Shown here: positions 1 to 11,551 of the stretch, piece by piece | Position numbering within the stretch: position 1 is the stretch's first letter | Layout of the letters: every line of letters starts with the position of its first letter | DNA from: Bog-473 sp963824195 | GTDB taxonomy: Bacteria; Actinomycetota; Acidimicrobiia; Acidimicrobiales; RAAP-2 | Length of the DNA stretch: 64,000 nt | NCBI GenBank assembly: GCA_963824195.1 | Contig: CAWGOJ010000008.1 | Coordinates: 186,001-250,000 of the forward strand | Reading direction: 5' to 3' | Made by a program: the position numbers and the translations under genes | The notes under the pieces: model-generated | Databases searched by the model: none | Told to the model about the DNA's origin: nothing | The model's input: only the letters and a program-made list of their open reading frames with translations

Positions 1-235
1 CGACGTCGGCCAGCACGTCGCCCGTCCCCTCGGCGGCCATCGCGGCCTGCAGGGCCTCGGCGGACGCGAACTTGAAGTGCACGGCGGCGACGTAGGGGCC
101 GTCGATGCCCTTGTCGATCTCCGCGCCGTCGAGCCCCCATGCGCGCACGGCGAGCGGGACGTGCTTCTCCCGGTAGTAATCGTGGTCGAAGGTCGCACCC
201 TCGGTCGCGGGGTACAGGACGCTGAGGCGGATCAT
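1..235 (-). CDS. EthD-family protein, C-terminus cut by window edge
   Basis: The frame reads from an ATG at 235 and runs off the left edge, so only about 78 N-terminal residues are visible. It begins MIRLSVLYPATEG and contains DYYREKHVPLA, which is the ferredoxin-like EthD/DUF1330-type pattern (a beta strand, then D-x-Y-Y-x-x-x-H). Proteins of this fold are small dimeric alpha/beta barrels, often next to catabolic genes; the catalytic role is usually unproven. It is transcribed divergently from the DGPF/ECF42 pair. A second EthD-like gene lies at 33871. Family call is solid, function unknown. Confidence 0.75.
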   Translation of the reverse strand, partial: MIRLSVLYPATEGATFDHDYYREKHVPLAVRAWGLDGAEIDKGIDGPYVAAVHFKFASAEALQAAMAAEGTGDVLADV

Positions 236-305
236 GTCGGTGGCTCCTCTGGTCGGCTCGGTCCCGGCAGTCTGCCAGTTACGCCGCAGAAATGTCTCCC
301 CGACC

Positions 306-332
306 TGTCGAGAATGCAGGCCCGGCTCCGAC
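306..332 (+). promoter_or_regulatory. Candidate ECF42-dependent promoter
   Basis: TGTCGA at 306-311 is followed after 17 bases by CGAC at 329-332. ECF42 sigma factors are reported to recognise TGTCGA at -35 and CGA/TC at -10. The site lies about 50 bases upstream of the DGPF gene that precedes the ECF42 gene, so it fits direct autoregulation. No expression evidence is available here. Confidence 0.6.
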
Positions 333-381
333 TTCCCCCTGAGCGGCGCCACACGAGCGCCGGAGAAGGAAGGATGGAGCC

Positions 382-783
382 ATGCGATTCATGCTGTTGC
401 AGAACTACGGGGGTGTGGAGTCGGACTGCGCACCCATGTACGAGTGGACCCCCGAGGAGGTCAAGGCCCATGTCGAATTCCAGCAGAGCCTGAACCGCCG
501 GCTGGAGGAGCTCGGCGAGCTCGTCGACGCCCAGGGCCTGGCCGGTCCCGACGACGCCCGCTTCGTGGTGTCCGACGGCGCCTCGGCGCCACTGGTGACC
601 GACGGCCCGTTCCCCGAGTCCAAGGAGCTCCTGGCCGGCTACCGGATCGTCGAGGTCGACACGGCCGAGCGGGCCGTGCAGATCGCGGCCCAGATCTCGG
701 CCGCGCCGGGCCAAGGTGGCGCGCCAATCCGCCAGCGAATCGAGGTGCGCCAGATCATGAGCGCCCCTGACCCCGAGGTGTGA
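382..783 (+). CDS. YCII-related (DGPF-domain) protein
   Basis: A 133-residue YCII/DGPF protein. The diagnostic DGPFPESKE motif is at residues 74-82, and the N-terminus (MRFMLLQNY) is the usual first strand of this ferredoxin-like fold. These proteins are almost always encoded next to ECF41/ECF42-type sigma factors and may be enzymes or ligand sensors; the substrate is not known. The start ATG follows GGAG closely. The stop overlaps the GTG start of the sigma factor by four bases (GTGA), so the two are co-translated. Expression is probably under the candidate ECF42 promoter at 306-332. Confidence 0.9.
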   Translation: MRFMLLQNYGGVESDCAPMYEWTPEEVKAHVEFQQSLNRRLEELGELVDAQGLAGPDDARFVVSDGASAPLVTDGPFPESKELLAGYRIVEVDTAERAVQIAAQISAAPGQGGAPIRQRIEVRQIMSAPDPEV

Positions 784-2013
784 GCGACCAGCCCGGTGTC
801 GAGGGCCTGCTACGCGGGATCGCCCCGCAGGCCCTCGGTGCCGTCGTCCGCCGCTACGGCCACTTCGCCGACGCCGAGGACGCGGTGCAGGAGGCACTGC
901 TGGCTGCAGCCACGACCTGGCCCACGGGCGGCGTCCCGGACAGCCCGCTCGGCTGGCTGATCCGCCTGGCGTCGCGTCGCATGGCCGACCTCTCCCGCAG
1001 CGCCGAGTCACGACGGCGGCGCGAGGACCTGGCGGCATCGTGGTCACGCGAGACGCCCGAGGCGGCGCCGGGGCGCGACGACACCCTGGCCCTCTTCTTC
1101 ATGTGCTGCCATCCCGCCTTGACCCCGTCGTCCGCCGTGGCCCTCACTCTCCGGGCCCTGGGCGGGCTGACCACTCGGGAGATCGCCGCCGCGTTCCTCG
1201 TCCCCGAGGCCACCATGGCCCAGCGCATCAGCCGGGCCAAGCGCACCGTGGCCGAGTCCGGAGACCGCTTGGCGCTCCCCGACGCACGAGCACGTACCGA
1301 GCGTCTCGCGCTCGTACTCCGCGTGCTCTACCTCGTCTTCAGCGAGGGGTACACGTCGAGCGGCGGTCCGAACCTGGACCGCACCGACCTCGCCTCGGAG
1401 GCCATCCGTCTCGGCCGCCTGCTCGGCGAGCTGCTGCCCGACGAACGGGAGGCGACGGGACTCCTCGCTCTCATGCTGCTGACCGAGGCGCGCCGCCCGG
1501 CGCGCACCGCGCCCGACGGCTCACTGGTCCCACTGTCCGACCAGGACCGCTCCCTCTGGGACCGCGCCCTCGTCACGGAGGGCACCGCGTTGGCCACCAC
1601 TGCGCTCGAGCGCGAGCCGGTGGGCGAGTACGCCCTCCAGGCGGCGGTCGCCGCGCTGCACGACGAGGCGCCCCGCCACGAGGATACCGACTGGGAGCGG
1701 ATCCTCTCGCTCTACTCGGTACTCGAGCGGATGACCGACAGCCCCGTGGTGCGGCTGAACCGGGCCGTCGCCGTGGCGATGGTCGAGGGACCCGACGCCG
1801 GAGTGGCGCTCCTCGACGAGCTGTCCGCCTCGCGGCCCCTGGCACGCTGGCATCGTGTCCACGCGGTGCGCGCCCACCTCCTGGAGCGGAAGCGGGACGT
1901 CGAGGGTGCCCGGGCGGAGTACGCCGCTGCCGCCGCCGGCACCGACAATCTGCGCGAGCGGGACTACCTCACGCAGCGAGCGGCGGCGCTTGCGCACCCC
2001 GAGAGCGGCTCGC

Positions 2014-5214
<3,201 letters not shown>

Positions 5215-5226
5215 TCGGCGGTGGCC

Positions 5227-6320
5227 TCAGTCATAGAGCGCCTCGACCCACCACTGCCCGCGCTCGGTGCACAGCAGGCGCGCCGCGCCGTCCGCGGTGA
5301 CCACCTGCAGCCGGGCGCGGCGCCGGCGCACCGACCACCAGCGCTCGGTCACCGGCCAGGGCCCGGCCCACCCGACGACCGGCTGCCAGGGACCACCGTC
5401 GACCGACAGCCGCTCGATCCCCGCGGTGAGCAGCCCCCGCCCGCTGACCTCGACGGCGCGGCCGGCCGCGTCGGCCACCTCGGCGCGGCGCGGGATCCGC
5501 AGCACGTCGCTCGGCGCGGGGGGCGGCACCCGCCCCGGCCACGGCGCGCCGCCCGCTGCACCCGCGCCGGGGTCGGGGCTGCCCCAGGGCACCAGCACCG
5601 ACTGGCCGGCCGGATCCCGGCCGCCCTGCACCCGGCCCATCAGCACGGCGTCGACGCCCAGGCGCTCCTGCACCCGAACGAAGGAGCGCGCGGCCCGGGC
5701 GTCGGCCTCCGACGCGCCGCCGAAGAAGCCGGGCTGGGAGGGCCGGGGGGCGCGTCGGCCTCGCGGTCGGGATCCTCGCCCCGGGCCACGCGCAGCCGCC
5801 GTTCGATGGCGCGGTCGCGCAGACCCACCAGCTCCCCGCTCTCCCCCCGGGCCACCGCATGGCAGGCGGCCGCGTCGGCCCCGAAGCGGTCCGAGATGCT
5901 CGCCGCGGGCAGCGCGGCGAGCTGCCCCAGGGTGGTGACCCCCAACCGCTGCAGGGTGACGGCCAGGTCGGGCCGGGCCAGCGTGGCCACCGACCAGGGC
6001 CCGAGGAAGTCCGCCGTCCCCCCCGCCGGGACGATCAGCCCGCAGCGGGCGGCCAGCAGCGCGGCGAAGAGCCCGTCGGCCACGCCGACCTGTGCCTCCT
6101 CACCCACGGTCTCGGCCAGGCGGGACACGACCGCCTCCTCGCCGCCGAAGAAGCGGGCCGGACCGCGCGCGGGCAGCGCGCCGACCCCGAGGCGGACGGG
6201 ATGGACCCACGGGCAGAGCTCGCCGGCCCGCGCCAGCACGCGGGCAAAGCGCCGAGCCTCCTCCCCCCTCGCCCCTTCCTCGAGGAGCTCCGAGCACCAG
6301 ATGACGACCAACCGTTCCAC
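5227..6320 (-). pseudogene. imuB: ImuB, Y-family-like mutasome adaptor, internally deleted and frameshifted
   Basis: The GTG start at 6320 (VERLVVIWC, preceded by GGAG eight bases upstream) opens the N-terminal half of an ImuB: palm/finger segment and the LGQLAALPAASISDRFGADA helix-hairpin region. The frame must change near the C6/G6 run at 5745-5750 to continue into the C-terminal part (GFFGGAS, then VQERLGVDAVL, QGGRDP, VPWG), which matches the tail of ImuB proteins. Joined, it is about 364 residues, against roughly 500-530 for the family. What is missing lies exactly at the frameshift: the little-finger region that normally sits between the helix-hairpin part and the LWGG-like segment. So this is a deletion plus a -1 shift, real or an assembly error. 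The neighbours imuA' and dnaE2 look intact. Confidence 0.8.
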
Positions 6321-6342
6321 GTCTTCTTCTCCACCGTTTCGC

Positions 6343-7086
6343 TCAAGCCGCCTCCGGCCCGTCGCCGGGGCCGGCCACAGACGGCCCGGCGCGCCCCTCC
6401 GCCGCGGCCACTGCGCCCGAGCCGGCGGGGAGCCACAGTGAGCACTCGGCGACCCGGCCGGCGGCACGGCGCCCGCTGACGCGCACCTCGGCGCGGCGGC
6501 CCTGCAGGTGCCCATGGCCCCGGCCGATGCCCTCCCACTCGACCGCGCCGACCGAGAGCGCGAGGTCCCCGCCCTCGGGCCAGCCGCCAGGGCCCTCGAG
6601 CAGCACCACCAGTGCCGCCTGGCGCTCGCGGGCCCGGGCGGTCAGGTGGCGCGCCGCGGTCAGGCGTGCCCTGCCGGGCGGGCGCACGAGGACGGCGTCG
6701 ACCCCAGAGAGGAGATCACCGGCCGCCTCGGACCAGCCATTGCCGGGGTGGGGCACGAAGACGACCCGGCGCAGATCGAGCCCGAGCCCGGCGGCCGCCA
6801 CCACCCCCGGGTCGGGCAGGCCGACGGCGGCGCACCAGCTCCCGGCCGTCGACGCCGCGGCGAGGAGCGCCAGCGCCAGCGTCGTCGCACCGTGGCCGGG
6901 CTGCCCCGCCACGGTGATGGTCGTCCCCCGACGCAGCGAACCCCCGGGGAAGAGCGGGGCCAGCGGCGGGGGTACCGGCAGGGTCCGCCCGGCCACGGGC
7001 GTGGCGGGTCGGACGCGGTCGGCGAGCCCGGCGGGGAGCTCCCGGGGACGGGAAGACGGCGGGTCTCCTGCATGGAAGGCGAACAT
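6343..7086 (-). CDS. imuA': ImuA'-type RecA-like mutasome protein
   Basis: A 247-residue protein upstream of imuB and dnaE2. Near residues 61-69 it has GQPGHGATT, a P-loop-like turn in which the usual GKT/GKS lysine is absent, as in the ImuA' group of degenerate RecA-fold proteins. A second strand motif (AALVVLLEG) resembles the Walker B strand. ImuA' is needed with ImuB and DnaE2 for damage-induced mutagenesis. The ATG at 7086 lies inside the LexA palindrome, so a transcript starting beyond the operator would be leaderless or would begin at a later codon; no other good start is visible within the first 20 codons. The imuB start is 22 bases downstream. Confidence 0.85.
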   Translation of the reverse strand: MFAFHAGDPPSSRPRELPAGLADRVRPATPVAGRTLPVPPPLAPLFPGGSLRRGTTITVAGQPGHGATTLALALLAAASTAGSWCAAVGLPDPGVVAAAGLGLDLRRVVFVPHPGNGWSEAAGDLLSGVDAVLVRPPGRARLTAARHLTARARERQAALVVLLEGPGGWPEGGDLALSVGAVEWEGIGRGHGHLQGRRAEVRVSGRRAAGRVAECSLWLPAGSGAVAAAEGRAGPSVAGPGDGPEAA

Positions 7087-7093
7087 ATGTTCG
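7080..7093. promoter_or_regulatory. LexA (SOS) box
   Basis: CGAACATATGTTCG is a perfect 14-base palindrome and matches the CGAAC-N4-GTTCG box of actinobacterial and Bacillus LexA. It lies between imuA' (minus strand, whose start codon it contains) and the SRAP gene (plus strand, starting 101 bases away), so it could repress both. Confidence 0.9.
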
Positions 7094-7193
7094 CACCTTA
7101 GCCAGGCCGTGTGCCGGCCGCTCGGGGAGGCAGAATCCCAGCTCAGGGACTGTAGCGCCCCCCGCAGGTCCGGTGGGTCACAATGCTGCCCGC

Positions 7194-7925
7194 ATGTGCG
7201 GCCGCTTCGCCCTCTTCACTCCCCCGGCCCGGATGGCCCGCTACTTCGGGGCTTCCCTGGCCGAGGGCGTCGACCCCGAGCACCGTCCCAGCTGGAACGT
7301 GGCGCCGACCGACGAGGTGCTCGGCGTCCGGGACCGCCCGGCGCGGCGGCAGGACGGGGGCACCAGCGAGGGCGAGGGCGAGCCCGAACGGCTGCTCATG
7401 TCGTTCCGCTGGGGCCTCATCCCCTGGTGGTCCAAGGACACCACGTCGGGCAACCGCCTCTTCAACGCGCGAGCCGAGACGGTGGCCACCAAGGCCTCCT
7501 TCCGCGAGGCGTTCCGCGAGCGGCGCATCATCGTCCCCGCCGACGGCTTCTACGAGTGGCGCAAGCCGGCCACCGGAACGAGACAGCCGTACTACTTCAG
7601 CCGGGCCGACGGCGAGCCGCTGGCCTTCGCCGGGCTGGCGGAACGCTGGCGGCCCAAGGACTCGCCGCCGGGCACGCCCTACATCCTCAGCTGCACCGTC
7701 ATCACCACGGACGCCGGCCCCGACATGGACGACATCCACGACCGCCAGCCGGTCATCCTCGACCCCGCCACGTTCGACCCGTGGCTCGACCCGGCCAACG
7801 AGGACACCGAGGAACTGCGTGCTCTGCTCCTCCCGCCACCGGCCGGCACCATGATGCACCATCCGGTCGGACGCCAGGTCGGCAACGTCCGCAACAACGA
7901 CCCCGCGCTGATAGAGCCCGCGTGA
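7194..7925 (+). CDS. SOS response-associated (SRAP/YedK/HMCES-like) abasic-site shielding protein
   Basis: The start was set at 7194, not at the upstream GTG at 7173, because the family needs Cys2 after removal of Met1 (MCGRFALF). The cysteine forms a stable thiazolidine crosslink with abasic sites in single-stranded DNA. Other family landmarks are present: WNVAPT, FNARAET (Asn), ADGFYEW (Glu) and HDRQPVIL (His). Length is 243 residues, within the usual range. It is divergent from the imuA'-imuB-dnaE2 cassette with a LexA box between, so co-induction in SOS is likely. Together they deal with damaged template: shielding of abasic sites and error-prone bypass. Confidence 0.93.
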   Translation: MCGRFALFTPPARMARYFGASLAEGVDPEHRPSWNVAPTDEVLGVRDRPARRQDGGTSEGEGEPERLLMSFRWGLIPWWSKDTTSGNRLFNARAETVATKASFREAFRERRIIVPADGFYEWRKPATGTRQPYYFSRADGEPLAFAGLAERWRPKDSPPGTPYILSCTVITTDAGPDMDDIHDRQPVILDPATFDPWLDPANEDTEELRALLLPPPAGTMMHHPVGRQVGNVRNNDPALIEPA

Positions 7926-7948
7926 CGCCGTGACGACAGGCGGTGCGC

Positions 7949-8374
7949 CTACTTCCAGCCGCCCATGACGTGCTCGAACCACCACTGGGGCGCCGAGCTC
8001 ACAAGGAGTGCCATGTCCCAGTAGTCGGTCCAGCGGGTGATCTTCCCGTCGCGCAGTTCGTGGACCGAAGCCACGGGCAGCGCCATCGTTTCACCCGTCG
8101 GCCATTCCCAGATCTCGACGTGCTCGGTCATCACGGCGTCGGCGCCGGCCACGAGGTGCCGCCGTTCGTCGCGCATACCTGTCAGTGGTCCCCAGCCGAG
8201 CGTGAGGCGCCGCACGATCTCCTCGGGCCCGCGGGCGACGTCGTCCCCGGGCGTGGTGATGTCGGTGTACTCGCCGTCGGCCGTGAAGCGGGCCGCCGCC
8301 GCCTCGAGGTCCTGACGATAGAGGTCCTCCCAGAACCCCTCGATCACCCTGCGGTTCTCGTCGGCTGTGGCCAC
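7949..8374 (-). CDS. SnoaL/limonene-epoxide-hydrolase-like (NTF2-fold) protein
   Basis: A 141-residue NTF2-fold protein: an N-terminal helix pair (RVIEGFWEDLYRQDLEAA), then ARFTADGEYTDI, then strands ending in GKITRWTDYWD. This is the polyketide-cyclase SnoaL/limonene-1,2-epoxide hydrolase arrangement, a conical barrel with a hydrophobic pocket. Substrate cannot be predicted. It converges on the SRAP gene (24 bases between stops) and is divergent from phospholipase C, with a strong hairpin in the 230-base gap. Confidence 0.75.
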   Translation of the reverse strand: MATADENRRVIEGFWEDLYRQDLEAAAARFTADGEYTDITTPGDDVARGPEEIVRRLTLGWGPLTGMRDERRHLVAGADAVMTEHVEIWEWPTGETMALPVASVHELRDGKITRWTDYWDMALLVSSAPQWWFEHVMGGWK

Positions 8375-8434
8375 TCCGGCGCCTCCGGTCCCCGCGCCCC
8401 GGCCTCACGGCGCTCTCGGATGCCCGAACCTACA

Positions 8435-8474
8435 GCACCCGACGGCCCACCGGGCGCGCCGGGCCGTCGGGTGC
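8435..8474. repeat. Perfect 14-bp inverted repeat in a divergent intergenic region
   Basis: GCACCCGACGGCCC (8435-8448) and its exact complement GGGCCGTCGGGTGC (8461-8474) flank a 12-base loop. It lies between two divergent genes (starts at 8374 and 8605), so it is not a 3' terminator of either. It could be a leader hairpin, a protein-binding site or a terminator of an unseen short transcript. Confidence 0.7.
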
Positions 8475-8604
8475 AGGTGACCGGCGACCGGCATCACCTA
8501 TGGTGGCCGCGCATCTGAACCATGGAGAGGTGAACCGGGGGGTTGACCGTGGGTTCTGCCTGGGAGGGCTTGGAGGACGGTGAGCTGGTCGTGAGCCGAG
8601 GCTC

Positions 8605-10146
8605 GTGACGACACGCACGCCCCGCTTCGACCGCCGCACCTTCCTCGCCGCCGCGCTGGCGGCCGGCGGGGTCGGCGTCCTGGCGGCAGGAGCCGGGGAC
8701 CGCCGCGCCGGGGCGGCCATGGCCCGGGCGGCGGCCTCGACCGCGCCGGCAGGATCGGATCTGGGGGCGATCGAGCACGTCGTCTTCCTCATGCAGGAGA
8801 ACCGCTCCTTCGACCACTACTACGGCACCCGCCGCGGCGTGCGCGGCTTCGACGACCATCCGTCGAACTCCCTGGGTGCGTTCGCCCAGGCGTGGCCCGG
8901 AGGGCCGGACCCCACGCTGCTCCCGTTCCACCTCAACACGGCCTCGGGCATCGGCGAATGCACCCACGACCTCAACCACACCTGGCAGGCCGAACACCTG
9001 AGCCGGGGCAGTGGCGACAACGGCGCGTTCGTCTCGACCCACACCAGCTCCGACTTCGAGGGGCCCGAGCAGGGCGTGCTCACCATGGGCTACTACGACC
9101 GCAAGGACCTGCCCTTCTACTACGCGCTGGCCGACGCGTTCACGATCTGCGACAACTACCACTGCTCGGTCCTCGGGCCGACGCACCCCAACCGCCTCAT
9201 GGCCCTCTCGGGCACGATCGACCCGACGGGGCACGCCGGCGGCCCGGTGCTCATCACCAACGAGGACACCGACGCCATCTACAGCGTGAGCTGGGACACC
9301 ATGCCCGAGGTGCTCGAGGACGCCGGCGTCAGCTGGAAGGTGTACAACCCGCAGGGCGCGGCCTATACGCCCGCCTTCTTCGAGCAGCACGGCCTGCTGA
9401 TCGGCGACGCCATCCTCCCCTACTTCTCGCAGTACAAGAGCCCCGCCTCCGCGCTGTACCAGAAGGCGTTCCTGCCGCAGTATCCAGCCGACTTCGTGTC
9501 CGACGTCGCTCACAGCCAGCTGCCGGCCGTGAGCTGGATCCTGCCGCCCCTCGGCTACGACGAGCATCCCCCGTCACCGCCGGCGCTGGGCGAGTGGTTC
9601 ACCAGCCAACTGCTCGCGACGCTCATGTCGAACCGCGAGGTGTGGTCCAAGACGGTCGTGTTCCACATGTACGACGAGAACGACGGGTTCTTCGACCACG
9701 TGCCGCCGCCCACGGCGCCCGTCGGCACGCCCGGTGAGTTCCTGACGCAGCAGAACCTGCCCGCCGACGCCTCGGGGATCCGCGGACCGATCGGCATGGG
9801 CTTCCGGGTGCCGATGCTCGTGCTCTCGCCCTTCAGCCGGGGTGGCCACGTCGCGTCCGGGGTCTTCGACCACACCTCGCAGCTGCGCTTCTTAGAGGAG
9901 CGCTTCGGCGTGCGCGCCCCCAACCTGTCGGCCTGGCGTCGCCAGCACGCCGGTGACCTGACGGCGACGCTGCACATGGGACGGGCCGAGGTGTCGACCC
10001 CGGTGCTGCCAAGCACAGCCAACGACCAGTCGGCCAACGTCATGGCGGAAGGGTGCACCGAGGGCGACATCGTCGAGGCCAACGACGACTTCCCCCAGTA
10101 TCCAATCCCGGCACACCAGTCGATGCCGCGCCAGGAGACGGTGTGA
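8605..10146 (+). CDS. Tat-exported phospholipase C / phosphoesterase (PF04185 family)
   Basis: A 513-residue protein with a twin-arginine signal (DRRTFLAAALAAGGVGVLAAG, Arg10-Arg11 region) followed by an Ala-rich cleavage region, so export folded across the membrane is likely. The catalytic domain opens with HVVFLMQENRSFDHYYG, the metal-binding and nucleophile motif of bacterial phosphatidylcholine phospholipase C and acid phosphatase AcpA, and includes DENDGFFDHVPPP near the C-terminal third and SPFSRGGHV. It lacks the long C-terminal beta domains of some Pseudomonas and mycobacterial enzymes. The GTG start is preceded by a weak GAGG. Role is probably phosphate or choline release from lipids; the substrate is uncertain. 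Confidence 0.88.
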   Translation: MTTRTPRFDRRTFLAAALAAGGVGVLAAGAGDRRAGAAMARAAASTAPAGSDLGAIEHVVFLMQENRSFDHYYGTRRGVRGFDDHPSNSLGAFAQAWPGGPDPTLLPFHLNTASGIGECTHDLNHTWQAEHLSRGSGDNGAFVSTHTSSDFEGPEQGVLTMGYYDRKDLPFYYALADAFTICDNYHCSVLGPTHPNRLMALSGTIDPTGHAGGPVLITNEDTDAIYSVSWDTMPEVLEDAGVSWKVYNPQGAAYTPAFFEQHGLLIGDAILPYFSQYKSPASALYQKAFLPQYPADFVSDVAHSQLPAVSWILPPLGYDEHPPSPPALGEWFTSQLLATLMSNREVWSKTVVFHMYDENDGFFDHVPPPTAPVGTPGEFLTQQNLPADASGIRGPIGMGFRVPMLVLSPFSRGGHVASGVFDHTSQLRFLEERFGVRAPNLSAWRRQHAGDLTATLHMGRAEVSTPVLPSTANDQSANVMAEGCTEGDIVEANDDFPQYPIPAHQSMPRQETV

Positions 10147-10194
10147 GACCCGCCGGCGACGGGGGCTACCTCGCCCCGTCGTCGCGTCTCACAC
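10141..10194 (+). terminator. Long hairpin at the 3' end of the phospholipase gene
   Basis: An outer 9-bp stem pairs 10141-10149 (GTGTGAGAC) with 10186-10194, and an inner 8-bp stem pairs 10157-10164 (CGACGGGG) with 10174-10181. The TGA stop is inside the outer stem. There is no U tract, which is common in high-GC actinobacteria. The next gene converges, so it may serve both strands. Confidence 0.6.
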
Positions 10195-10209
10195 CGACCG
10201 TTGTTCCCG

Positions 10210-10593
10210 CTATCGAGTGCCAGGCGGCGACAACTGAGCTGCCCCCGTACGACCGCTCTCGGGCTCGATGGCTGTCCATCCGCGACGACGAAGCTCACCA
10301 GCGAGCTGCTCGGAAGCCATAGAGCTCATCATTTGCTCTTGGGCGGATTGCCGCCATGCTGGCACAGGGACTGCAGTGCTCCGGTCGGGCTCTGTGTCCT
10401 GTAGCTGGCCGATGAACGCCGCCGCTTCATCGCGAGCGAACTTGCCTGCAGCCTGACGTTGGGTAAAGCCCATTGGGCCGCGCGCATCGCGGAAGTCGCT
10501 ATGTCCGGCGTCCTTGAGGAGGGCCAGCAGCTCTCGCACCTGCTTTGCCGATGCCGGTGGGCCTGACTGTTGACCGAACGCCATTGTGGGCAT
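10210..10593 (-). CDS. Conserved hypothetical protein
   Basis: A 127-residue protein of unknown function. The central part (QVRELLALLKDAGH, then DARGPMGFTQRQAAGKF and RDEAAAFIGQLQ) has the helix-rich pattern of a small family I have seen in actinobacteria next to unrelated genes; the C-terminus ends with a LAGELRRRGW segment. There is no signal peptide or membrane segment. Two in-frame ATG codons lie at 10593 and 10584; the second gives MAFGQQ as the N-terminus, which may be the real start. It converges with phospholipase C across the terminator hairpin. Confidence 0.65.
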   Translation of the reverse strand: MPTMAFGQQSGPPASAKQVRELLALLKDAGHSDFRDARGPMGFTQRQAAGKFARDEAAAFIGQLQDTEPDRSTAVPVPAWRQSAQEQMMSSMASEQLAGELRRRGWTAIEPESGRTGAAQLSPPGTR

Positions 10594-10662
10594 TCTTGCC
10601 GATGTGGCGATGAAACAGCGGGCATGTCCCAGAGAACGCCGGTTTGCGGCGCCGATGTGCCA

Positions 10663-11292
10663 CTAGATCAGAAGTTGGCGACGACCATCTCGAAAGCATC
10701 GCTCAGCACGAAACACTGGTGAGAGGTCGTCGAGTCCACCAAGGATCGTCGCTTCAGCCGGCTTTCGATCCGGGAATCGCCAGAGCGGCGCGAATGTGTC
10801 CGCCGTCTTCTGGGGACCACTTCGACGGATGATGGCGCCTGTGTTCTGGCTCGTGAGCTCAAGACCTAGCCCGGCCGCCTCGAGGACCTTCAGCGGTGAG
10901 AGCCAGATCACGTCCTGGGCCCCGTCGATCTGTACGTATTTGTCCATGAACTTCTGCATCGACGTCTGGTCGGTGAAGAAGTACACGCGCTGATTCAATA
11001 GGCGGATCCAATCGCCGACGTCGAGTCCGTTGTCCAGGATGGATCTCAGGTCCTTGCGGGCGAATAATGGGCCCTGGTCCCTCAGGATCACGTCTTCGCC
11101 CTGGACACGCAGGCGCACGGACTCTCGACGAGGTGTCGACAGCAGCCCTTGGCGCTCCTCCTCGATCAGATCGGCCTCCAAGATCAACTGCTCGGCCGTG
11201 CGGAACCCGTGCCGAACGATTTGATCCCAGACGCCGACGGGACCGACGTGACAGACCACCTTGCAACGACTGAGGAACTGCTCTGGTGTCAT
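10663..11292 (-). CDS. DUF7002-like conserved protein
   Basis: The open frame extends to 11478 but the family-like N-terminus MTPEQFLSRC starts at the ATG at 11292, giving 209 residues. Internal segments that fit DUF7002 are HVGPVGVWDQIVRHGF, RVYFFTDQTSMQKF and NTGAIIRRSGPQKTADTFAPL. This resembles a nucleotide- or ADP-ribose-handling fold with short strands and a conserved R-x-x-x-F core, but no function is established. There are no membrane segments. Base composition is lower in GC than the flanks, consistent with a variable or acquired gene. The 258 bases between its start and the MarR stop show nothing I can name. Confidence 0.6.
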   Translation of the reverse strand: MTPEQFLSRCKVVCHVGPVGVWDQIVRHGFRTAEQLILEADLIEEERQGLLSTPRRESVRLRVQGEDVILRDQGPLFARKDLRSILDNGLDVGDWIRLLNQRVYFFTDQTSMQKFMDKYVQIDGAQDVIWLSPLKVLEAAGLGLELTSQNTGAIIRRSGPQKTADTFAPLWRFPDRKPAEATILGGLDDLSPVFRAERCFRDGRRQLLI

Positions 11293-11551
11293 CGCCTGAA
11301 GGATCGCACATGTGCCGGCGAAGTTCCTACCAAGGGAAATGCCCGGGATTCCCGATATGGATGCCTCCAGAGAGGTGATGGCGTCCGAGGTGGCGGCTGA
11401 CGCAATGAAAGCTGACGCCGTCCGCCCAGAGACTCTGGTCGTGCTCGTCGAGAGCTGATCTCGTGTGACCCGGCCCATTTCCCTGTAAGGCCTGCCCCAC
11501 CGAGGCGCCCATGGACGCCGCGTCGCCAGGCACGGCGTCAGATGTGGGATC

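Noticed and set aside
344..362. Inverted repeat CGGCGC/GCGCCG upstream of the DGPF gene
   Set aside because: Six-base GC arms are expected by chance; the ECF42-like promoter is the better signal here.
10668..10862. Alternative frame at the end of the DUF7002-like gene, suggesting another frameshift
   Set aside because: The main frame stays plausible to its stop (AEATILGGLDDLSPVF), so no frame change is needed.
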